From Bacteroidota bacterium (lineage in GTDB: Bacteria; Bacteroidota; Bacteroidia; Chitinophagales; Chitinophagaceae): a stretch of DNA of 8,504 nucleotides. The stretch lies in NCBI GenBank assembly GCA_023386395.1, contig JAEWJV010000444.1:1-8504 (forward strand), read 5' to 3'. Position 1 is the first letter of the stretch; every line of letters begins with the position of its first letter. A program made the position numbers and the translations under genes. Below, piece after piece: positions 1 to 3,602 of the stretch. The notes below the pieces were generated by a model that saw only the letters and a list, made by a program, of their open reading frames with translations, ran no database searches and was not told the origin of the DNA.

Positions 1-655
1 AAGTATCACTTGCATGTTTATACACAGGCAGTCGTGTGGAATAAGCATAATACTGCAAACCGATAGATGCATTGATATAGTTTACACCGGCGTTCGGCTC
101 TTTAAATCCTGCATTCGAAGCATGATAAAACCCCCCCATCCCATATAAAGCAAAATGCCGGCTTACAGGATAAGAAAGGCCAAAATCTAACTGGAGATAA
201 CTGTTAATATGCGTGCTGTAACTATGATTGAAAGGGTTTTTTATCTCATCATAAGGATTGGTAAAATATGCCAGCCCGCCGCTTGCACGCAGCAATAATG
301 TTAAACTGTTACCAACACGAAAATTCGGTTCAACAAAATAAGATAGCGCATAAGCCTGGCCTAAAAAATTGCGGTTATAATTTGTGTAAGTAAAGCTGAA
401 ACCTGTACGCGGATAAGAATTGTATTTGTTCTTTATGGCACTGCCGGTGTGTAAATGTGAATACTCCAGTTCAAAACCATATGGGTTTATTCCCTTTACA
501 TTTTCCACATGTACACTGTGGGCAAACATAAACCCAAAATGATAGCGGGCTGCTAAAACAACCTGTTTTAAACTATCAATATTGTACCTCTTTTGTGCAT
601 TAGTATTTATGAATGCAGCAAGCAAAAAAAACAGCAATAGTTTTCGTAGAAGCAT
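1..655 (-). CDS. PagL-like acyloxyacyl hydrolase / lipid A deacylase family outer-membrane protein (C-terminus cut off)
   Basis: Reading leftwards from an ATG at 655-653, an open frame of 218 complete codons runs off the left edge, so the C-terminus is missing. Residues 1-20 form a signal peptide (MLLRKLLLFFLLAAF, then NTNA before Q21), so export across the inner membrane is expected. The rest has the alternating polar/aromatic pattern of a small outer-membrane beta-barrel. The segment HASNAGFKEPNAGVN (H178 to N192) matches the PagL family signature HxSNAG...PNxG; H178 and S180 correspond to the catalytic His and Ser of Pseudomonas PagL, which removes the 3-O acyl chain of lipid A. From memory of that enzyme, its third catalytic residue is a Glu 12 residues after the Ser; here that position is N192, so activity is uncertain. 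A run of seven G (131-137, coding strand) lies just before the HxS motif. The gene follows mqnA by 29 nt but has its own promoter match. Family assignment is fairly sure; substrate is inferred. Confidence 0.8.
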   Translation of the reverse strand, partial: MLLRKLLLFFLLAAFINTNAQKRYNIDSLKQVVLAARYHFGFMFAHSVHVENVKGINPYGFELEYSHLHTGSAIKNKYNSYPRTGFSFTYTNYNRNFLGQAYALSYFVEPNFRVGNSLTLLLRASGGLAYFTNPYDEIKNPFNHSYSTHINSYLQLDFGLSYPVSRHFALYGMGGFYHASNAGFKEPNAGVNYINASIGLQYYAYSTRLPVYKHASDT

Positions 656-668
656 AGGCGAGTGGCTT

Positions 669-699
669 CAAATGTAAAAAACAATTAAAGTTTTTGCAA
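669..699 (-). promoter_or_regulatory. Bacteroidota-type promoter for the PagL-like gene
   Basis: On the minus strand TACATTTG (676-669) matches the -7 consensus TAnnTTTG exactly, and TTG (699-697) lies 20 nt upstream as the -33 box. Transcription would start near 662, about 6 nt before the ATG at 655. The -33 box lies within the last codons of mqnA, so the downstream gene can be transcribed apart from mqnA. Spacing equals that of the mqnA promoter in this window. Confidence 0.6.
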
Positions 700-1428
700 C
701 AGTTCAAGGAATAAATGCATTCCTTTTAATTTTTCCTCTGAAATTTTATAAGAAATATTCTGTGTGTAATATGTATGCAGGTCATAGAAATCACAGGAAA
801 CATTCTGCAATACAGCATCAATATTATTAATGCCCTCTCCATTTTTTCCATTGAACAATTCAAGAAAATCTGCAGGCAGTTCCCTGTTAGCTATCCATGC
901 TGCAAACACAAAAGGTAAACCTGTCATGGTTATCCATTCGCCGGCAAGATCATAAATAAATTTTGATTTCTCTCTTTGTTTCAACGCCCTGTCGCCAATT
1001 AAAACGCCGGCAGTTGTGCCTTTAATATCTTCTGAAAAATCTTTTTGCGCATCTTCCAGTACAATATTTTTTTTCCAATGATTTTTCAGCAATACTTTAA
1101 AAAGGTTAACCGAAGTTCTGCTTTGATAATCCAGCAAAACTTTTTCTACTTTATCTATTTCAACATCGCTGAACAAACAAACAGAAGCCACATTGCCTTC
1201 GGCGCCAATACAATAATCAGAAACAATGTAATGTTCCTTTAGCTGCGGTATTATTGCCACGGGCACAAGACCCACATCAATATCACCATCAATCAACTGT
1301 TTTGCTATTTTGGAAGGATAATCTTTTATGAGTTCAATTTGCTCCATTAACCCGGCCGAACGTTCTACTCCGAATAATAAAGGCTTTGTATTAAGATAAC
1401 TTACCGCCCCAACTTTAATCTTCTTCAA
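685..1428 (-). CDS. mqnA: Chorismate dehydratase MqnA (futalosine menaquinone pathway), TTG start
   Basis: The 247-aa product matches MqnA, which dehydrates chorismate to 3-[(1-carboxyvinyl)oxy]benzoate, the first committed step of menaquinone synthesis by the futalosine route. It is a cytoplasmic enzyme with a periplasmic-binding-protein fold. Visible family landmarks are GAVSYLNTKPL (7-17), GAEGNVASVCLFS (75-87), LDYQSRTSVNLF (99-110), IGDRAL (144-149) and TGLPFVFAAW (169-178). The length is near the family norm (about 250-280). The start is TTG: an in-frame TAA lies 12 nt upstream, no ATG is available, and the family N-terminus begins exactly here. No Shine-Dalgarno site is visible, as usual for Bacteroidota. 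It is divergent from purB and followed after 29 nt by the PagL-like gene, possibly partly cotranscribed. No other menaquinone gene is in the window. Function is confident from motif recognition. Confidence 0.93.
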   Translation of the reverse strand: MKKIKVGAVSYLNTKPLLFGVERSAGLMEQIELIKDYPSKIAKQLIDGDIDVGLVPVAIIPQLKEHYIVSDYCIGAEGNVASVCLFSDVEIDKVEKVLLDYQSRTSVNLFKVLLKNHWKKNIVLEDAQKDFSEDIKGTTAGVLIGDRALKQREKSKFIYDLAGEWITMTGLPFVFAAWIANRELPADFLELFNGKNGEGINNIDAVLQNVSCDFYDLHTYYTQNISYKISEEKLKGMHLFLELLQKL

Positions 1429-1438
1429 TTGTTTAAAT

Positions 1439-1446
1439 TAATTTTG
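1439..1446 (+). promoter_or_regulatory. -7 box of a promoter for purB
   Basis: TAATTTTG matches the Bacteroidota -7 consensus TAnnTTTG exactly. The -33 region is weak: only TTT (1414-1416), inside the mqnA coding start, is at about the right distance. Transcription would start near 1453 and give a purB leader of about 88 nt containing the repeat hairpin. The box is one arm of a palindrome (1438-1459) whose other arm holds the mqnA -7 box. Confidence 0.5.
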
Positions 1447-1450
1447 CGTG

Positions 1451-1481
1451 CAAAAATAAATAGTCGGCAGCCGATAGTCAA
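1451..1481 (-). promoter_or_regulatory. Promoter of mqnA
   Basis: On the minus strand TATTTTTG (1458-1451) is an exact TAnnTTTG -7 box. TTG (1481-1479) sits 20 nt upstream as the -33 box and falls inside the third 7-bp repeat copy (1476-1482). The predicted transcription start is near 1444, about 15 nt before the TTG start codon. The -7 box faces that of purB across 4 nt. Confidence 0.65.
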
Positions 1482-1496
1482 CAGTCAATAGTTAAA
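1462..1496 (+). repeat. Degenerate 7-bp tandem repeat, five copies
   Basis: Five contiguous heptamers start with AG: AGTCGGC (1462), AGCCGAT (1469), AGTCAAC (1476), AGTCAAT (1483) and AGTTAAA (1490). Three more copies in opposite orientation lie downstream (1512-1532): ATTGGCT, ATTGACA and ATGGACT, whose complements are AGCCAAT, TGTCAAT and AGTCCAT. The shared consensus is about AGTCAAT. One copy supplies the -33 TTG of the mqnA promoter. Confidence 0.7.
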
Positions 1497-1532
1497 AAAG
1501 ATGCTGTGGCCATTGGCTATTGACAATGGACT
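1476..1532 (+). repeat. Fold-back (stem-loop) of the heptamer array in the purB leader
   Basis: GTCAATAG (1484-1491) pairs with CTATTGAC (1517-1524) over 8 bp. The stem continues inward by two G-U and two A-U pairs (1492-1495 with 1513-1516) and outward, after mismatches, by AGTC (1476-1479) with GACT (1529-1532). The loop is about 17 nt. The structure ends 8 nt before the purB ATG, where a ribosome would load. It has no T-run after it, so it is not a standard terminator. Confidence 0.6.
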
Positions 1533-1540
1533 GACAAATT

Positions 1541-2872
1541 ATGGAACTTAATAATCTTACTGCCATTTCCCCGGTTGATGGCCGCTATCGCAAGCAGGTT
1601 GCGCAACTTGATGAATATTTTTCAGAGTATGCTTTAATTAAATACCGCGTGCTTATTGAAGTGCGTTATTTTATTTTCCTGTCTGAAAAAAAATTTTTTA
1701 AGCTTGATACAAAAGCCAAACAAAAGCTAAATGCCATCGCAGAAAATTTTAGTTTAAACGATGCTGAGCTGGTAAAGCAAATTGAAGCTGTTACCAATCA
1801 CGATGTGAAAGCAGTTGAATATTTCCTGAAACAGGAAATGGAAAAAGCAGGCATTGCGGCTGAAAAAGAATGGGTGCATTTTGGGCTTACTTCACAGGAC
1901 ATCAATAATACAGCTATCCCGCTAAGCTGGAAAAACTGTTTGGAACAGGAATACCTGCCTGCTGTTATCAATCTTCAGAAAAAAATAAATGCGCTTGCTG
2001 AAAGCTGGAAAGAGATTCCCATGCTGGCACATACACACGGGCAGCCTGCATCGCCAACAAAACTTGGAAAAGAGTTGATGGTTTTTGTTGAACGTTTACA
2101 AAACCAGGTGCAGTTATTATCCGAAATTCCTGTTGCAGCAAAATTCGGCGGCGCCACCGGCAATTTCAATGCGCATAAAATTGCGTTTCCAAAAACTGAC
2201 TGGCTGAAATTTGGCAATGAATTTATAGAAAGCCTCGCCATGCAGCGTCTTCAACATACTACGCAAATTGAACATTACGATTATTTCGCAGCTTATTTTG
2301 ATGGCATAAAGCGCATTAACAATATTCTGATTGATTTATGCCGCGATATGTGGATGTATATAAGCATGGAATATTTTAAGCAGAAAGTAAAGAAGAACGA
2401 AGTGGGCTCATCGGCCATGCCACATAAAGTAAACCCAATTGATTTTGAAAATGCAGAAGGAAACCTTGGAATGGCCAATGCCATATTTGAACACTTTGCT
2501 GCGAAGCTGCCCGTAAGCCGTTTGCAAAGAGACCTAACTGATTCTACTGTATTAAGAAATCTTGGTGTTCCGGTGGCACACACACTTATTTCAATAAGGT
2601 CAATTGAAAAAGGATTGGATAAACTGCTGTTGAATGAACAAAAGCTGAATGAAGACCTTGAAGACAACTGGGCAGTTGTAGCTGAAGCTATTCAAACCAT
2701 TTTAAGAAGGGAAAATTATCCAAACCCTTATGAGGCGCTGAAAGCATTAACACGCGGTAATGCAACGATCAATAAAACATCTATTCATAAATTTATTGAT
2801 GGGCTTAAAGTAAGTGCCTCAATAAAAAAAGAACTGAAAAAAATTACGCCGCAAAATTATACAGGCATATAG
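1541..2872 (+). CDS. purB: Adenylosuccinate lyase PurB
   Basis: The 443-aa protein is a full-length adenylosuccinate lyase of the E. coli PurB type (that enzyme has 456 aa). It cleaves fumarate from SAICAR and from adenylosuccinate, acting twice in purine synthesis as a cytoplasmic homotetramer. The N-terminus ELNNLTAISPVDGRY (2-16) is the typical PurB start. Active-site landmarks are NHDVK (86-90), TSQDINN (117-123), THGQPASPTK (165-174, with H166 at the position of the catalytic acid), and the flexible fumarase/aspartase signature GSSAMPHKVNP (289-299, with S290/S291 as the catalytic serine region), followed by DFENAEGN. ATG at 1541 fits the family N-terminus. No Shine-Dalgarno site is seen; a repeat hairpin lies immediately upstream. 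The gene stands alone, divergent from mqnA and convergent with a small unknown gene, and its TAG stop lies inside a hairpin. Nothing is missing or broken. Confidence 0.97.
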   Translation: MELNNLTAISPVDGRYRKQVAQLDEYFSEYALIKYRVLIEVRYFIFLSEKKFFKLDTKAKQKLNAIAENFSLNDAELVKQIEAVTNHDVKAVEYFLKQEMEKAGIAAEKEWVHFGLTSQDINNTAIPLSWKNCLEQEYLPAVINLQKKINALAESWKEIPMLAHTHGQPASPTKLGKELMVFVERLQNQVQLLSEIPVAAKFGGATGNFNAHKIAFPKTDWLKFGNEFIESLAMQRLQHTTQIEHYDYFAAYFDGIKRINNILIDLCRDMWMYISMEYFKQKVKKNEVGSSAMPHKVNPIDFENAEGNLGMANAIFEHFAAKLPVSRLQRDLTDSTVLRNLGVPVAHTLISIRSIEKGLDKLLLNEQKLNEDLEDNWAVVAEAIQTILRRENYPNPYEALKALTRGNATINKTSIHKFIDGLKVSASIKKELKKITPQNYTGI

Positions 2873-2891
2873 CACTTGCTAATGCCTGTAT
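2859..2891. terminator. Hairpin at the convergent ends of purB and the small downstream gene
   Basis: ATACAGGCAT (2859-2868) pairs perfectly with ATGCCTGTAT (2882-2891). After one bulged A (2869), TAGC (2870-2873) pairs with GCTA (2878-2881) around the loop ACTT. The purB stop TAG (2870-2872) is in the upper stem and the TAA of the opposing gene begins at the edge (2891-2893). On the minus strand the stem is followed by ATTTT, weakly terminator-like; on the plus strand there is no T-run. It probably serves both strands. Confidence 0.65.
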
Positions 2892-3109
2892 TAAACAAAA
2901 ACTTCCTGGCTTATTGTTTTGGTAAGCTTTAATCCTTCTTTTAAAACCTCGGGCCTTTTTAAAGATTCGATGGCTTCGTTTGCCAGGCTGTTTAAAAGTT
3001 GCTTTCCTGCCTGTTTGTTTTGTTGTATAAGTCTCCTGGTTATCACAATCCGCAACAAAGTAGAAAGTTCCACTTTATGTTGCATCTGGTTTCTTTTTCT
3101 GTAAGTCAT
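2891..3109 (-). CDS. Small basic hypothetical protein (72 aa)
   Basis: I do not recognise this protein. The frame from ATG at 3109 to TAA at 2893-2891 encodes 72 residues with no signal peptide or membrane segment. It has 14 Lys/Arg against 6 Glu and no Asp, a basic N-terminus (RKR at 4-6, RR at 25-26) and long stretches likely to be helical (about 13-50 and 54-68), broken by P53. A later in-frame start at M9 is possible. Support for a real gene is its tight convergent arrangement with purB, ending exactly at the shared hairpin. The only upstream promoter candidate is imperfect: CAATTTTG (3151-3144), 7 of 8 consensus positions with no clear -33 box. The basic helical character could suit a nucleic-acid or ribosome partner, but that is a guess. 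A plus-strand frame overlaps it (2919-3104) but is cysteine- and phenylalanine-rich and looks like a shadow. Confidence 0.55.
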   Translation of the reverse strand: MTYRKRNQMQHKVELSTLLRIVITRRLIQQNKQAGKQLLNSLANEAIESLKRPEVLKEGLKLTKTISQEVFV

Positions 3110-3328
3110 AATAGTATTTTTTTATAGGTTATTAATTACAGCGCAAAATTGAGCACTATTGCAATGGATGAAAAGCTTATTAAGACCGAATGCAGTTTTT
3201 AAGCAACGGGGTGCTGAAAATTAGGTTTAAATTGAAAAGATATATGCCAGGAATTTCAGCAAATAATAAAGACTGAACTTACCTATACGTTGAAATATAT
3301 TTGGTTATTATCACACAGAGAAAATAAT

Positions 3329-3363
3329 GCCGCTGCTGGCGCTGGGCTTTCTACGCGGCTTTT
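3329..3363. terminator. Possible terminator hairpin in a GC-rich island
   Basis: GCCGC (3329-3333) pairs with GCGGC (3355-3359) around a 21-nt loop and is followed on the plus strand by TTTT (3360-3363). On the minus strand it is followed by ATTATTTTC, so it could stop read-through from ftsK. The stem is short and the loop large, so the case is weak. Confidence 0.3.
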
Positions 3364-3398
3364 CAATCAAATAATTTTTACTATTAGCTTTTAGCATT

Positions 3399-3406
3399 TA
3401 TTTTTG
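3399..3406 (+). promoter_or_regulatory. -7 box of a promoter for the 52-aa membrane protein gene
   Basis: TATTTTTG matches TAnnTTTG exactly and lies 16 nt before the ATG at 3423, so transcription would begin about 10 nt before the start codon. No TTG is present at the -33 distance; only a T-run (3375-3379) is there. The match supports the small frame downstream being a real gene. Confidence 0.5.
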
Positions 3407-3422
3407 CCGAAAATTAAATCTG

Positions 3423-3581
3423 ATGGCTGAGCATAAATCTTCTGCAAACTATTGGCTGCGTTTTTTTGGATGGTTAGTAGTTTTAGCTTTGTTTATTATT
3501 TTCTACCCCCAGTTATTGTGGATGTCTTTTCCGGGTATTGTAACCAATTTTGTGCTCGCGCTTGGTTTAATGGATCTATAA
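3423..3581 (+). CDS. Small membrane protein (52 aa), function unknown
   Basis: An ATG at 3423 opens a 52-codon frame ending in TAA at 3579-3581. The product starts with a polar segment (MAEHKSSANY), then a strongly hydrophobic stretch WLRFFGWLVVLALFIIF (11-27), a YPQ turn (28-30), and a second hydrophobic segment LLWMSFPGIVTNFVLALGL (31-49), so one or two membrane passes are likely. I do not recognise a named family. Evidence that it is real: an exact -7 promoter box 16 nt upstream, a coherent membrane-protein composition with three Trp, and a stop 2 nt from the ftsK stop, with both ends inside one inverted repeat. It converges on ftsK, so it is not in the ftsK operon. A function with the divisome is possible by position only; nothing in the sequence shows it. 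Confidence 0.6.
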   Translation: MAEHKSSANYWLRFFGWLVVLALFIIFYPQLLWMSFPGIVTNFVLALGLMDL

Positions 3582-3602
3582 TTTTATCCCATTAAATCAA
3601 GC
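3560..3602. terminator. Inverted repeat across the convergent ends of the 52-aa gene and ftsK
   Basis: GCTTGGTTTAATGG (3560-3573) pairs with CCATTAAATCAAGC (3589-3602): 13 Watson-Crick pairs plus one G-U in plus-strand RNA (a C-A mismatch in minus-strand RNA). The 15-nt loop holds both stop codons, TAA (3579-3581) and TAA of ftsK (3586-3584). Neither strand has a T-run after the stem, so it is probably a bidirectional transcript end or 3'-end stabiliser, not a standard intrinsic terminator. Confidence 0.6.

Larger units (their letters stand above)
3110..3422. other. 313-bp intergenic region without a convincing gene
   Basis: This stretch is AT-rich and holds only mini-frames of 12-15 codons (3164-3202 and 3327-3374). 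Two items stand out. TATATTTG at 3296-3303 (plus) is an exact -7 box without a clear -33 box. A GC-rich island follows (3329-3359) in which GCCGC pairs with GCGGC, then TTTT. The -7 box of the downstream 52-aa gene lies at its right end. I see no tRNA or repeat in it. Confidence 0.5.

Noticed and set aside
1462..1532. Heptamer array considered as a CRISPR
   Set aside because: Units are 7 bp and directly adjacent with no unique spacers, and no cas genes are present.
1453..1540. purB leader considered as a purine riboswitch
   Set aside because: The fold-back is explained by inverted heptamer copies; I see no three-way junction with the conserved loops of a purine aptamer.
1975..2241. Long open frames antisense to purB (1975-2241 and 2293-2667)
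   Set aside because: They lie wholly inside purB, are rich in Ser, Cys and Phe as expected of reverse frames, and have no family features.
3164..3202. 12-codon frame starting ATGGATGAAAAG
   Set aside because: It is too short, has no promoter match close upstream, and nothing supports translation.
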